The notes under the pieces are model-generated. The model did not search any database, was not told where the DNA came from, and saw only the letters and a program-made list of their open reading frames with translations. DNA of 64,000 nucleotides from Puia dinghuensis (lineage in GTDB: Bacteria > Bacteroidota > Bacteroidia > Chitinophagales > Chitinophagaceae). Below are positions 43,102 to 52,658 of the stretch, piece by piece. Within the stretch, counting starts at the first letter, position 1. The number at the start of each line of letters is the position of its first letter. The stretch covers positions 62,001 through 126,000 of the forward strand of contig NZ_BMJC01000008.1 of NCBI RefSeq assembly GCF_014642875.1, given 5' to 3'. The position numbers and the translations under genes were made by a program.

Positions 43102-44328
43102 TTATATTTTTACCCGGATTTCGCCAGTGAGAAGTTTTTGTAGGAGGCCTTTTTTTTGCTGTTGGAGGAGGAAAAGGTGTTGTTGGTACAGTTCAAGCTC
43201 TTTCTTTCCCATCGTAATAAATTCAATTATTTTTTTCTGTTCCTCCCTGCCAGGGCAAGGAAAATTAAATTGACCTAGTTCTTTGAAGTAAATTCTAATC
43301 CTAACACTGCCGTTTCCCGCGGCTTGCATAAAGTTTTCCCACAGGTTAGTTTCCCTTACCAGATTTAAATAGGGGGGTAATAATTTATCTTCATTGCAGG
43401 CGAAGACCACGTAATCTCCACTTACCATTATTTCTTCAATATTCTCCCATAAGGCTATGGATCCAATATTTACTCTCATCGGGTTATAAGCAAACCAATT
43501 TTGTCTTACAATTTTGCAGTTTTTAAAAGATTCCCCTTTAACATGTTCACGCATAGGGATGAGTCCAAATTTTTTGGTCACTCCATATAGGCTTGAAGTC
43601 TCTAGCCCTTGCGAGTTTCTTATGTTAATATTTTGCGCCACGTTTTTGAGCGATTCTATTTTCCACTTATTTGAAAATCCAGGCAATCTTTTTCTACCTG
43701 TAAGTAGGTTTTGAGTCATCCATTTATTTCGTCGTTTCAGTAGATCAACAAGTTGCTGGGTTTTAAAAATAGCTTCGTCCAACGTGCTGAGGATGGAAAC
43801 GATGCGGTCTTGCTCAGGAAGAGGAGGTAAGGTGATTTTGTAAGTTTCAATGTAATCCTTTGGTATCCTTTTCTGCCCGGCACTTCCAACCATATTTTGT
43901 TCTCCTCGACCCAAAAACGAATGCAAACGAGTATGATAAAAGATAAACTCAATTATAGCTTTATTTCGCAATCGAATAACATGAAATTCGGTGCTGCCAA
44001 AGCCAGCGCCGTTCTTTAGATTTCGTGCTATTGCTCCTTTGCCATTTTCAAAACAGGGTGTGATCTTTGCAACGAGAATGTCGTTGTCTTGAAAATAAGT
44101 AAATCCATTGGCAACAGACTTATAGTTCCGTATTGATTGATTTACAATTTTACCTTCTTCCGATACATCTGCCATTGCCAAAAAACTCACTTCTGTTTCA
44201 GCTAATAGAACTTTTCTCTTTGGATTAATCTCTGAAATGTCCTCAAGGCGTTTTACATCCCATTCTTCAGGTATCCATCCGAAGGAAGTATATTTATATC
44301 CCGGCCTATTTTCATTTATTTTACTCAT
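43102..44328 (-). CDS. hsdS: Type I restriction enzyme, S (specificity) subunit
   Basis: 408 residues with two target-recognition domains, each followed by a conserved helix: LPPLPEQDRIVSILSTLDEA (about 170) and FPCPGREEQKKIIEFITMGK (about 355). Each TRD determines half of a bipartite DNA target. The start overlaps the rhuM stop by 8 bases. No inverted repeats or recombinase for shuffling were seen nearby. Confidence 0.93.
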   Translation of the reverse strand: MSKINENRPGYKYTSFGWIPEEWDVKRLEDISEINPKRKVLLAETEVSFLAMADVSEEGKIVNQSIRNYKSVANGFTYFQDNDILVAKITPCFENGKGAIARNLKNGAGFGSTEFHVIRLRNKAIIEFIFYHTRLHSFLGRGEQNMVGSAGQKRIPKDYIETYKITLPPLPEQDRIVSILSTLDEAIFKTQQLVDLLKRRNKWMTQNLLTGRKRLPGFSNKWKIESLKNVAQNINIRNSQGLETSSLYGVTKKFGLIPMREHVKGESFKNCKIVRQNWFAYNPMRVNIGSIALWENIEEIMVSGDYVVFACNEDKLLPPYLNLVRETNLWENFMQAAGNGSVRIRIYFKELGQFNFPCPGREEQKKIIEFITMGKKELELYQQHLFLLQQQKKGLLQKLLTGEIRVKI

Positions 44329-45319
44329 TGGTCGTGTTTTTATCTTTGGATGTCGGAAGTTTTTTTATCGCTTTATCCAGCTCATCCACGCGGATCTTTT
44401 CTAATTGCCTTTGATACAGATCAAATTGTTTCAGTGCGTATTGCGCGGCCATGTCCTGGCTTACTGTTCCTTTGTGCATCAATATTTCCCTATCGTTCAA
44501 TGTTAGAAACCCATTGAGTTTGGTTTGCCACTCGGTCATATGCATGGGTTTTCGGTTCATTGCCTGCAATTCTGCAAATTCTAAGTACTGGTTAATTATC
44601 CGGTTTAATTGATCCAGCTCGGCAGGGTCCAAATAATTTTTAGCGACGATGACATCTTCTTTCTTGATGCGCTCCCCTGGCCAATTGGTAAGCCCCATGT
44701 TCGGCTTTGTACAATCGGCCCGCAATTTGACTAGCTCTGCGGCTGTATGTGCATGAATCGCCCAATGAAATTTGTTCTGAACGGTGGCAAAGAAATCCCT
44801 TGCCATGGGAGTCGACGCATCGTAGTCTATGCTAGTTGCAAATATGTCGCAGACTTTTCGATAAAATACTCTTTCGCTGCTGCGGATATCCCGGATTCGG
44901 ACCAGTAATTCATCGAAATAATTGTTTCGGGCCTGCTTAAGTCGCTCATCGTCCAGCACAAACCCTTTGATTATGTATTCCTTTATGCGCTGGGTTGCCC
45001 AAATGCGGAAATGGGTGCCTACATGACTTTTTACCCGATAGCCGACGGAGATGATGACATCCAGACTATAGTGGGTTAGTTTTCTTTTGACTTGTCGATT
45101 CCCTTCATTTTGAACTGTCAAGTATTCCTTGACAGTTGAATTATCGTCTAACTCATTCTCTTCGAAAATATTACGAATGTGCAGGCTAATATTTTGCTTT
45201 GTCGTCTGAAACAAATCGGCCATTTGATTCTGGCTTAGCCAGACCGTTTCATCAGCCATATGGACATCTACTTTTGTATGTCCGTCAGGGGTTTGATATA
45301 TTAGGATTTCACTGTCCAT
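44321..45319 (-). CDS. RhuM-family (virulence RhuM) protein
   Basis: 332 residues. The N-terminal helix-turn-helix-like region has LSQNQMADLFQTTKQNISLH, followed by the RhuM core (SVGYRVKSHVGTHFRIWATQ) and KEDVIVAKNYLDPAELDQLN in the C-terminal half. RhuM proteins are often embedded between hsdM and hsdS in type I loci and have been linked to Fic-like or DNA-binding regulators; their role is not settled. Here it lies between hsdM (10 bases) and hsdS (8-base overlap). Confidence 0.9.
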   Translation of the reverse strand: MDSEILIYQTPDGHTKVDVHMADETVWLSQNQMADLFQTTKQNISLHIRNIFEENELDDNSTVKEYLTVQNEGNRQVKRKLTHYSLDVIISVGYRVKSHVGTHFRIWATQRIKEYIIKGFVLDDERLKQARNNYFDELLVRIRDIRSSERVFYRKVCDIFATSIDYDASTPMARDFFATVQNKFHWAIHAHTAAELVKLRADCTKPNMGLTNWPGERIKKEDVIVAKNYLDPAELDQLNRIINQYLEFAELQAMNRKPMHMTEWQTKLNGFLTLNDREILMHKGTVSQDMAAQYALKQFDLYQRQLEKIRVDELDKAIKKLPTSKDKNTTNE

Positions 45320-45329
45320 TTTCCTGCAT

Positions 45330-46856
45330 TTAAAAGCCCAATTCCTTTAAATACTTCTCCATTTCGGCCTCCACTGTGGCAAGTTCCCGCTTTAATCGGG
45401 CAATCTCCTGCTGCGTAGCTTTGATATCCACCGGAGTCTCTTCTTCAAACGTATCCACGTACCGGGGAATATTGAGGTTGTAGTCATTTTCTTCCATCTC
45501 CTTCAGCGTTGCCCGATAAGCATATTTGTCTTCTATCACCGCGCCTGTCTCCGTATGGAGTGGCTTTGCAAGGTTGAAGGCCTTATACGTATCCACAATG
45601 TGTTTGATATCTTCCGGTCTTAACCTGTTTTGGTTCTTGCCTTCCTGGTATTCCCGGCTGGCGTCAATAAACAACACGTCTTTATTGTCGCCTTTCCCTT
45701 TGTTGAATAGGAGAATTGCTGCTGGAATGCCTGTACCAAAGAAAAGGTTGGCAGGCAAACCAATCACAGCTTCCAGAAGATTTTCCCTGATCAGCTCTTC
45801 CCGAATCTTCCCCTCGCTGCTACCGCGGAACAGAACACCATGTGGAACAATGACTCCCGCTTTTCCAATATCTTCATATGTGGTTTCGATCATATGTGTG
45901 ATAAACGCATAGTCGCCCTTGCTTTTCGGTGGGATCCCTCGATGAAATCGGTTGTATTGGTCGGCATGTGCATAGTCCGCTCCCCATTTATCCAATGAAA
46001 AGGGCGGATTGGCAACTACAATGTGAAATCGCATAAGTTCGTCGCCTTCCAGCAGCCGTGGATTGTTCAAAGTGTCTCCCCATTCGATGTCCGCATTGTC
46101 CATCTCGTGAAGGAACATATTCATACGGGCCAGTGCCCATGTACTACCATTGTTTTCCTGACCATACAAGGAAAAATTATTATTTCCCACCTCCCTGGCT
46201 ACCTTTATCAACAAGGAGCCGGAACCACACGCTGGGTCGGCGATGCGGTTACCTGGTTGTGGATCTACCAGCTTTGCCAAGAGAGTAGACACTTCCCCTG
46301 GCGTATAGAATTCTCCGGCCTTTTTTCCTGCGTCGCTGGCAAATTGCGCGATGAGGAATTCATACGCGTCACCAATGACATCGTTGCCTTCCAAGTGCGA
46401 GGGTTGAAGATCCAATTCAGAGAAGTCGACCAAGAGATTTTTCAGGCGACGATTGCGATCTTTTGTCTGGCCAAGGTTCGCTTCGCTGTTAAAGTCGATA
46501 TTGCGGAATACCCTTTCCAGTTTGCTGCGGTTGGCATCTTCCAGTTTTTCCAAGGCAATATTGATCTGTTCGCCTACATTGCTTTCATTCCTTTGTTCGT
46601 ATAAATAGTCAAAGGTACATTCAGACGGCACCTGGAAGCGTTCGTTGCGCAGTGCCCGTTCAATACGCACTTCATTACCATTGTATTTTTCGGCATAGTC
46701 GGCTCGTTTATCCTTCCACACATCAGTAACATATTTAAGGAACAACATCGTAAGTATGTAATCCTTGTACTGGGTTGCATCGATTGTGCCCCGGAACGTG
46801 TCACAGGCTTTCCACACTATATTGTTGATTTCCTTTTGCGTGAGTTTTTTTGTCAT
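45330..46856 (-). CDS. hsdM: Type I restriction enzyme, M (methyltransferase) subunit
   Basis: Adenine-N6 DNA methyltransferase, 508 residues. An N-terminal helical domain (KACDTFRGTIDATQYKDYIL) precedes SAM motif I ADPACGSGSLLIKVA (about 212) and catalytic motif IV VVANPPFSLDKWG (about 282). A coiled-coil C-terminus ends it. It follows the half-S gene after 4 bases and could pair with either S protein. Confidence 0.95.
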   Translation of the reverse strand: MTKKLTQKEINNIVWKACDTFRGTIDATQYKDYILTMLFLKYVTDVWKDKRADYAEKYNGNEVRIERALRNERFQVPSECTFDYLYEQRNESNVGEQINIALEKLEDANRSKLERVFRNIDFNSEANLGQTKDRNRRLKNLLVDFSELDLQPSHLEGNDVIGDAYEFLIAQFASDAGKKAGEFYTPGEVSTLLAKLVDPQPGNRIADPACGSGSLLIKVAREVGNNNFSLYGQENNGSTWALARMNMFLHEMDNADIEWGDTLNNPRLLEGDELMRFHIVVANPPFSLDKWGADYAHADQYNRFHRGIPPKSKGDYAFITHMIETTYEDIGKAGVIVPHGVLFRGSSEGKIREELIRENLLEAVIGLPANLFFGTGIPAAILLFNKGKGDNKDVLFIDASREYQEGKNQNRLRPEDIKHIVDTYKAFNLAKPLHTETGAVIEDKYAYRATLKEMEENDYNLNIPRYVDTFEEETPVDIKATQQEIARLKRELATVEAEMEKYLKELGF

Positions 46857-46860
46857 ATGA

Positions 46861-47421
46861 CTATTTTATGAGTTTTGAAATGATTGAGGTGTACATGTTT
46901 TGTTTTTCTGCTATAAGCTGACGAGCCAGTGCCGTCTCTTGTTGGTGAAGTCTTGCCAGGGTGGCGATTCTCTTTTGTTGCGCCAAGGGAGGAATGGGAA
47001 TCTCAAAAGCGCCGAGCTCCGACTTTCGGATCGAAAAAATATTTGTTCCGCTGCCGAGCTGCAAAAAGAGTGTTTTGCTTTGCGGAGCGTTTAAAATCGT
47101 GGACAGGTATTCCGGGTAAACGACTTTGACATCAGGGCGGAGTACAAAGAAAATGGAAGAAGCGATAACCGGTTGTTCTGACTTAGTATAGCACCAAGAA
47201 AACAATCTGGAGCCTTTGCCGACGAAGAGGACGTCTCCGTCAAGGAGAACATGCGATTTATTTTTTGTAGTGAGTGGTAGATATTCTTCGGAGCCTGGAA
47301 TGCGCAGTCCATCTTCGCTGAAGTGGCGAACCTGTAAATAAGATATCGGCCCCCACGAGCCAGGCAAGGCATGCAGACCAAAGCGGATCTCTGCAATTTC
47401 AGAAAGTGAAATTTTTAGCAT
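46861..47421 (-). CDS. Half-size type I S subunit (single TRD)
   Basis: 186 residues from the ATG at 47421; another ATG at 47436 adds five residues. A single target-recognition domain (LSEIAEIRFGLHALPGSWGP) and one conserved helical region (PIPPLAQQKRIATLARLHQQ). The family normally has two of each, so it would have to work as a dimer or as an alternative subunit. First gene of the operon; the stop is 4 bases before hsdM. The upstream 90 bases are strongly AT-rich and probably hold the operon promoter. Confidence 0.85.
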   Translation of the reverse strand: MLKISLSEIAEIRFGLHALPGSWGPISYLQVRHFSEDGLRIPGSEEYLPLTTKNKSHVLLDGDVLFVGKGSRLFSWCYTKSEQPVIASSIFFVLRPDVKVVYPEYLSTILNAPQSKTLFLQLGSGTNIFSIRKSELGAFEIPIPPLAQQKRIATLARLHQQETALARQLIAEKQNMYTSIISKLIK

Positions 47422-47512
47422 TGTAGGACACTTCAACGCTAAAAATAATCAAAAGTATGAGAGAAATTATATTTTTATTTTTGTAGAATATTTCAAATTA
47501 TGAAAAGTATAT

Positions 47513-48394
47513 TCAGACTTCTTCAAAGTAATCAGTATCAAGCCTTTTGACTTCATAAGTTTTTTTAGGCGCGACACCGATATTGTACTCGATCATGAGT
47601 TCAGCCAGTTCTTTTCCATCGATCAAGACGATTTTGGGCTCAATCGAAGTAACAAATTCCTTAGCGCTTGCAGGATAGCTGGATGTAGAAATGAGTATCC
47701 CCTTTTTTGCCTTTCTTCCTAAAAGGGAACCGGCAAAATCCCGTACCTGGTGAATAGTAACTTGATTTCCCCACCTTTTGGTTTGAACGTAAATCGTGTC
47801 TAAGCCGAGTTTATCCTCCTTGATCAACCCATCGATGCCTCCGTCGCCCGACCTGCCAATAACCTGGCCCGCCTCTTTTCTCGAACCTCCATATCCCATT
47901 CGGATCAATAAATCGATAACCAATATTTCGAAAAAGACCGGAGGGCAGCTTTTAACTTTTTCCAATAACTCCGAGGCCAATTGCTCTTTGATCGATATAA
48001 ATGAGTATTCTAAAAGTTCCTCAGGCGTCTTTCCGGTCTCGATCTCGGTCTTTTCAACAACCGGACCGCTTTCGTCTTCTTTAGCCGAAGAGGATTCGCG
48101 CCATTCCTTGAAACCTGGTAATGTATTTAAATATCTTATGTCAATTCGCTGGGGACGGGTATCGAGCAACTGTTTACCAGCTTCGCTTATTTTAAGAATT
48201 CCGCGACGCGGGTTTTCCAGCAACTGAGCATTTTTCAAATAGGTTCTTGCCCAGCCCACTCTATTGTCAATTACAGGTTGATTCCCGCTGGGTAGAAGCT
48301 CTGTCTTTTCTTCTTCTGTCAAATGGAATTAGTCGGAGAGTTTGTTTATGACATCTCTAAGTTGATGTTCATTTCCATAATGGCGGAGCAGGTC
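47513..48394 (-). pseudogene. Mrr-type restriction endonuclease, 5' end broken by stop codons
   Basis: The downstream frame from the TTG at 48322 (269 residues) holds the Mrr N-terminal remainder (ELLPSG...DNRVGWARTYLKNA) and an intact nuclease core: FFEILVIDLLIRMGYGG, GRSGDGGIDGLI, YVQTKRW. The frame continues upstream as RHYGNEHQLRDVINKLSD, then TAA (48329-48331), then FHLTEEEK. Mrr proteins normally read straight through this region. A second TGA lies at 48395-48397. The nuclease is therefore either inactive through loss of its DNA-binding winged helix or made as a truncated form from TTG. The target family cleaves methylated DNA. Confidence 0.75.
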
Positions 48395-48443
48395 TCAAAA
48401 TACTGCTTTTTTCACCGTTTTCGAATTGGTCTTGCCTGTGTTA

Positions 48444-49391
48444 TCACTTTCTCTTTTCTTTTTTTATTTTGGCAAGCTGTGACAGCCAGTACTCTGCCGG
48501 ACCTCTAGCTTTGGCAACTTCGGACCACCCCAGGTTCGGATCTGGGTAACGCGGAGCCCAATGTCGAGGTTTCGGGAGGGCTGACACGTTTTGAAACGCC
48601 TTAATCATCGAGGGGGATGCTTGTTTAAGGGTGAGATGGTTCAGCAATAGAGGAAAGGTATTGTCCAAGAATTTGGGCTGCTCCGTTCGGGCAACAACCT
48701 GGCAATGGCTACCGACTTCAATGAGCACACTAAAAAAATTTCCATTTTCAGAATCGTCCATCCAGAGTAAACGGTCACCAGGAACTAAACGCTCATTGCC
48801 AATGATCGTTTCATTATAGGAGGAATGTTCCCGATTCAAAAACGGAACCGGGTCTGCCATGGAAAAGGGCTCATTGTCGCTAAAGCTTCTGGTATACTCG
48901 GACTTGTCTGTAAAGTATAGCGTTAGGGTGTCGCTGTCAGAGTGTGCTTGCCATACATCGATGATTTCTAGGCTAGGACTGGTAAAGTTTGGATAGGCGA
49001 GCAGCATGATGACTTGATCGGTGCGCAACGACAATAGTATGCGATCGTGTTCACCGGCGAATAGTGGTGATTCTTTAGCCCAACTCACAATTCCATCAAT
49101 CTTTTGCCGTGCTTTTAGAATCGTTTCCGCTGCTAATTCACCGGATATTTGAAAAAATTCCCGATTCCGTCTGATGCGTTGATCTCTTAGTTGGTGATGA
49201 ACCTCTTTTTCTAAGGCTTCTGGATGAGACGTTACAGCTCTAAAAATAACTTCGAACGGATATAGAACGCCCGTAGTAAAAAGTGCTTTTCCCCGATCTT
49301 CAGGAAGCAAGTCCGTTCGCCCGATCTTAACGACCTCTGGCATCGCTTGATTGCGGAGGACATAAAGAAATCCTAAAGTGAGCTTATTCAT
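48444..49391 (-). CDS. T5orf172/GIY-YIG-like nuclease domain protein
   Basis: 315 residues. Residues about 8-85 fit the T5orf172 (MUG113) branch of the GIY-YIG fold: GFLYVLRNQAMPEVVKIGRT and EALEKEVHHQLRDQRIRRNR with EFFQIS. The remaining 230 residues are unrecognised. Such proteins occur in phages and defence islands. It shares the orientation of the Mrr gene but is separated by debris. Confidence 0.75.
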   Translation of the reverse strand: MNKLTLGFLYVLRNQAMPEVVKIGRTDLLPEDRGKALFTTGVLYPFEVIFRAVTSHPEALEKEVHHQLRDQRIRRNREFFQISGELAAETILKARQKIDGIVSWAKESPLFAGEHDRILLSLRTDQVIMLLAYPNFTSPSLEIIDVWQAHSDSDTLTLYFTDKSEYTRSFSDNEPFSMADPVPFLNREHSSYNETIIGNERLVPGDRLLWMDDSENGNFFSVLIEVGSHCQVVARTEQPKFLDNTFPLLLNHLTLKQASPSMIKAFQNVSALPKPRHWAPRYPDPNLGWSEVAKARGPAEYWLSQLAKIKKEKRK

Positions 49392-49537
49392 TTTGCCGGC
49401 ATTTTCCCCGCTTTTGTGATTCGTTTATACTACCTAAATTATCAAATAATTATCAGTTTTAGCATTTGCAGACGGTCGGTTTATGACAATGCACTTTAAG
49501 AACAGGTCGGTGGCTTCAGGTTTTATATGGCGGGTAC

Positions 49538-50236
49538 CTATAGCTGTTCTGACCAAGATAAGCCGGGTGGCAATTGGACATTGCTGAATTCCAGATGGAT
49601 GACGCGCCGCCGTTTGCCGGCGGTTGATCGGCTGGAGGCGTGTTGAAGGAGGGGGCGCATGACCATGACTCCTCCACGGGGCACACAACAGGGCTCACAG
49701 GGATGGGAATCGAGCAGTTCGGGCGAAAAGCGTTCGATGCCCCGGAGATGGGTACCAGGGAGCACACGTAACGCGCCATTGCTTTCGTCGGTGTCGTCGA
49801 GATGGATGCGGATGGTATAGATGCTTTGGAGGATGCCCACCGGCGGCTGGACGGCATATTGATCGCCTTTGACCGTCCAGGGACCGAAGCCCGGCAGGGA
49901 GAACTTGCGATTCACAGCAATGGTCAGGTCCTGGTGCCAGGCTACAAACCAGTTGGAACCGGGTGGCTTGTCGAAATAAATGGATTTGACGCAGCAATGA
50001 TCCGGTCCGATGGTTTGCGCGAGGAGGGAATTCAGCGCTGATGTGAAGATGAGCGGTTGCACTGCGGGGATGACCCGGAGAAAATGCCGGATAGCGAAGA
50101 GGTCATTTGTCCGCCGGAACGCGGGGCCGGAAGAGTCTGTCGTTTCAATGCAGTTTGCTATGGCCTGGATCTCAGCGGAGGTAAATATATCCGGCAAGAT
50201 CGTATACCCATTGATCCTAAAGTTGTCAGCATTCAT
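49538..50236 (-). CDS. Phytanoyl-CoA dioxygenase-like Fe(II)/2-oxoglutarate enzyme
   Basis: 232 residues from the ATG at 50236, where the usual N-terminus FRINGYTILPDIFTSAEIQA begins. Iron ligands: WHQD (His and Asp, about residue 100) and the distal His in LLQHASSRS, with the 2-oxoglutarate Arg in KRRRVIHLEF. It resembles small PhyH proteins that hydroxylate metabolites; the substrate is unknown. It stands divergent from the TetR gene, and a second PhyH is at 54895. Confidence 0.82.
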   Translation of the reverse strand: MNADNFRINGYTILPDIFTSAEIQAIANCIETTDSSGPAFRRTNDLFAIRHFLRVIPAVQPLIFTSALNSLLAQTIGPDHCCVKSIYFDKPPGSNWFVAWHQDLTIAVNRKFSLPGFGPWTVKGDQYAVQPPVGILQSIYTIRIHLDDTDESNGALRVLPGTHLRGIERFSPELLDSHPCEPCCVPRGGVMVMRPLLQHASSRSTAGKRRRVIHLEFSNVQLPPGLSWSEQL

Positions 50237-50439
50237 CACTCGCAAATTTCGGGATTTTTCCCACCTCCAATTGGATTTCGCTCCGGGGCAGCAGGGCGCC
50301 AAGTTGCATAAACTGGTCCTACTTGGGCGTGATCGTTTGAGTTGAGCAAGACCTTCTCTTGACGGGAAGGTTTTGTTTTGTTGGATACGAACTCTTTGCC
50401 TGTCCGGGTGTTATCCTTTCACACGCCAATCCCTCCATC

Positions 50440-51066
50440 ATGGAAAAGAAAGAAATTCGCGACGCATACAGCAAATACTGGCTGGAGCACGGCAGGCGCC
50501 CCGTCTCCATCTTCAGCTTTGCCCAGCAACTGGGCACCACAGAATCAGCCTTTTATGAGCACTATTCCTCGTTCGATGCACTCGAAAAGGATATCTGGCG
50601 CGCATTTTTCGAGGAGACCGTGGAAAAGCTGAAGGGCGATGAGACCTACGCTGGTTACTCCGTCCGGGAGAAGCTGCTCGCGTTTTACTTCCTTTGGGTA
50701 CAGCAACTGCGGGAGAACAGGAGCTACATCCTTTTGCAAAAGGAGAGATGCCTGACCCCGCCGCTGCATCTCGATAAGCTGGAGGCCTTCCGCATCGCCT
50801 TCTATGACTATATCCGCCAATTGATCAAAGAGGGGTACCAGACCGGCGAGGTGAAGGAACGCAAATTTATCTCCGACCAGTATGTGCATGGCTTCTGGGC
50901 GCAGGCCCTGTTTGTGCTTCGCTACTGGATCAATGACGATAGCGAACGCTTCGAGATGACCGACGCCGCAATAGAAAAAGCCGTCAACCTGAGCTTCCAG
51001 CTGATCAGCAGTAATACGCTGGACAGTATCCTGGACTTCGGCAAATTCGTCTTCACAGGGAAATAG
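50440..51066 (+). CDS. TetR-family regulator
   Basis: 208 residues from the ATG at 50440. N-terminal helix-turn-helix: RRPVSIFSFAQQLGTTESAF and YEHYSSFDALEKDIWRAFF; the rest is the helical ligand domain. It precedes the UbiB-type kinase in the same direction; the pair recurs in Bacteroidetes as I remember. The ligand is unknown. Confidence 0.82.
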   Translation: MEKKEIRDAYSKYWLEHGRRPVSIFSFAQQLGTTESAFYEHYSSFDALEKDIWRAFFEETVEKLKGDETYAGYSVREKLLAFYFLWVQQLRENRSYILLQKERCLTPPLHLDKLEAFRIAFYDYIRQLIKEGYQTGEVKERKFISDQYVHGFWAQALFVLRYWINDDSERFEMTDAAIEKAVNLSFQLISSNTLDSILDFGKFVFTGK

Positions 51067-51114
51067 CCGCGTTCGCGCGGAAATAGTACGGCGGAAAGGG
51101 GGCTACGTAAGGTG

Positions 51115-51205
51115 CAGTGGAAATGGGGCAGGGGCAGCCGAAACAGCGCAGGCAGGGCGGCCGAAATAGGGCAACCGAAACAGAGCAGGGAAAATAGCAC
51201 AGCTG
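51115..51205. repeat. Imperfect 18-20 base tandem repeat
   Basis: GGGCAGCCGAAACAG-like units recur (GGGCAGGGGCAGCCGAAACA, CAGGCAGGGCGGCCGAAATA, GGGCAACCGAAACAGAGCAG). They fill the 153-base gap between the TetR stop and the UbiB-kinase start and carry no gene. Confidence 0.5.
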
Positions 51206-51219
51206 AAATCGTACAACTG

Positions 51220-52554
51220 ATGAAAGAACAGAGCAATATCCCCACCGGGAAAGTAGAGCGGGCCAGCAGGTTTGTCGCAACAGGATTAAAAGTCGGCACC
51301 AATTACCTCAAACATTACACAAAAAAGCTGATCGATCCGTCCACCAGCAAGGAAGAACTCCATGCCAACAATGCAGAGGATATCTATGACACGCTGAGCA
51401 ACCTGAAAGGAAGCGCGCTGAAAGTAGCGCAGATGCTCAGCATGGACAAAGGCATGCTTCCCAAGGCCTATACCGATAGGTTTGCAATGTCCCAATACAG
51501 CGCCCCGCCGCTTAGCGGTCCCCTCGTGGTGAATACCTTTCTTAAGACGCTGGGAAAACCTCCCGCTCAACTATATGATACCTTCGAGATGCAGGCATCC
51601 AATGCCGCATCCATCGGCCAGGTGCACAAGGCCGTAAAATGGGGCAAAGAGCTGGCCGTAAAGATCCAGTACCCCGGGGTGGCGAACAGCGTCCGGTCGG
51701 ACCTCCGGATCGTAAAGCCCTTTGCCATCCGCATCGTCGGGATGAACGAGGTGGACCTGGATAAGTACTTCGACGAAATAGAAGGCAAGCTGCTGGAAGA
51801 GACCGATTATAAGCTTGAACTGCGGCGATCGATGGAAGTTTCCGCCCAGTGCGCGCATATTCCGAATCTCGTGTTCCCGGTGTACTATCCCGAGCTGTCC
51901 AGCGACCGGATCATCACCATGGACTGGCTAAAGGGTTTCCATCTCAAAGAATTCCTGCAACGCAACCCCTCCCAGCAGGTGCGCGACAGCATCGGCCAGG
52001 CCCTGTGGGACTTCTATCAATTCCAGGTGCATGTCCTGCGAAAAGTTCACGCCGACCCGCATCCCGGCAACTTTCTTATGCGGGACGACGGTACGGTAGG
52101 CGTGTTCGATTTTGGTTGTATCAAAGAGATACCGGAAGACTTTTATGTCAACTACTTCCTGTTGACGAATAAGGAGGTGCTCAAGGATGAAACCCGACGC
52201 AGGGAGATCTATACCAACCTGGAAATGATCCATCCTACCGACGCGGAAAAAGAAATAGTATTCTTTTCCGGGCTATTCCAGAAAATGATCGATATGCTGA
52301 CGCTTCCTTTCACCGTCGAAACATTCGACTTTGGAGATGAATCTTACTTTTCAGCCATCTATGACTATATGGATTATATTTCCAACCTGAAGGAAGTGCG
52401 GGAGTCCAAAGTAGCCAGGGGCTCGAGGCATTCGCTGTATGTCAATCGCACGTATTTCGGATTGTATTCGATACTGAGCGACCTGAAAGCGCGGGTCATC
52501 ACCAGTCAGGCCCGCGTCAGCGATCGCAGCGGCAGCCCGGAGCGCTTGCGGTAG
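51220..52554 (+). CDS. AarF/ABC1/UbiB-family atypical kinase
   Basis: 444 residues from the ATG at 51220. ABC1 family motifs: KGSALKVAQML (KxGQ region), the nucleotide loop NAASIGQVHKA, invariant Lys in LAVKIQYPG, catalytic VHADPHPGNFL (about 277) and VFDFGC (about 297). UbiB-type proteins support quinone or isoprenoid lipid biology. The last 15-18 codons run into a family A repeat, which supplies the stop codon. Probably co-transcribed with the TetR gene. Confidence 0.88.
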   Translation: MKEQSNIPTGKVERASRFVATGLKVGTNYLKHYTKKLIDPSTSKEELHANNAEDIYDTLSNLKGSALKVAQMLSMDKGMLPKAYTDRFAMSQYSAPPLSGPLVVNTFLKTLGKPPAQLYDTFEMQASNAASIGQVHKAVKWGKELAVKIQYPGVANSVRSDLRIVKPFAIRIVGMNEVDLDKYFDEIEGKLLEETDYKLELRRSMEVSAQCAHIPNLVFPVYYPELSSDRIITMDWLKGFHLKEFLQRNPSQQVRDSIGQALWDFYQFQVHVLRKVHADPHPGNFLMRDDGTVGVFDFGCIKEIPEDFYVNYFLLTNKEVLKDETRRREIYTNLEMIHPTDAEKEIVFFSGLFQKMIDMLTLPFTVETFDFGDESYFSAIYDYMDYISNLKEVRESKVARGSRHSLYVNRTYFGLYSILSDLKARVITSQARVSDRSGSPERLR

Positions 52555-52625
52555 CGAGGCGAGGACTAGAGCAAAGAGCGCGCCCCGCCGCCTTGCTTTG
52601 GTTTGCGGTGGCGGGGGACGCCCGA
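52514..52625. repeat. Dispersed palindromic repeat, family A
   Basis: Begins GCGTCAGCGATCGCAGCGG, has AGCCCGGAGC and GCGAGGCGAGGACT, and ends GGGGGACGCCCG. It overlaps the 3' end of the UbiB-kinase gene and fills the spacer to the convergent GH53 gene. An additional arm pair, CCGCCGCC/GGCGGGGG-like, surrounds 52580-52615. Confidence 0.7.
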
Positions 52626-52658
52626 CTAAAACGTATTTATAGCCGCGTACTGGCCTAC

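Noticed and set aside
43102-47421. Invertible or shuffling S-subunit locus
   Set aside because: No recombinase gene and no shared inverted repeats between the half S and full S genes were visible.
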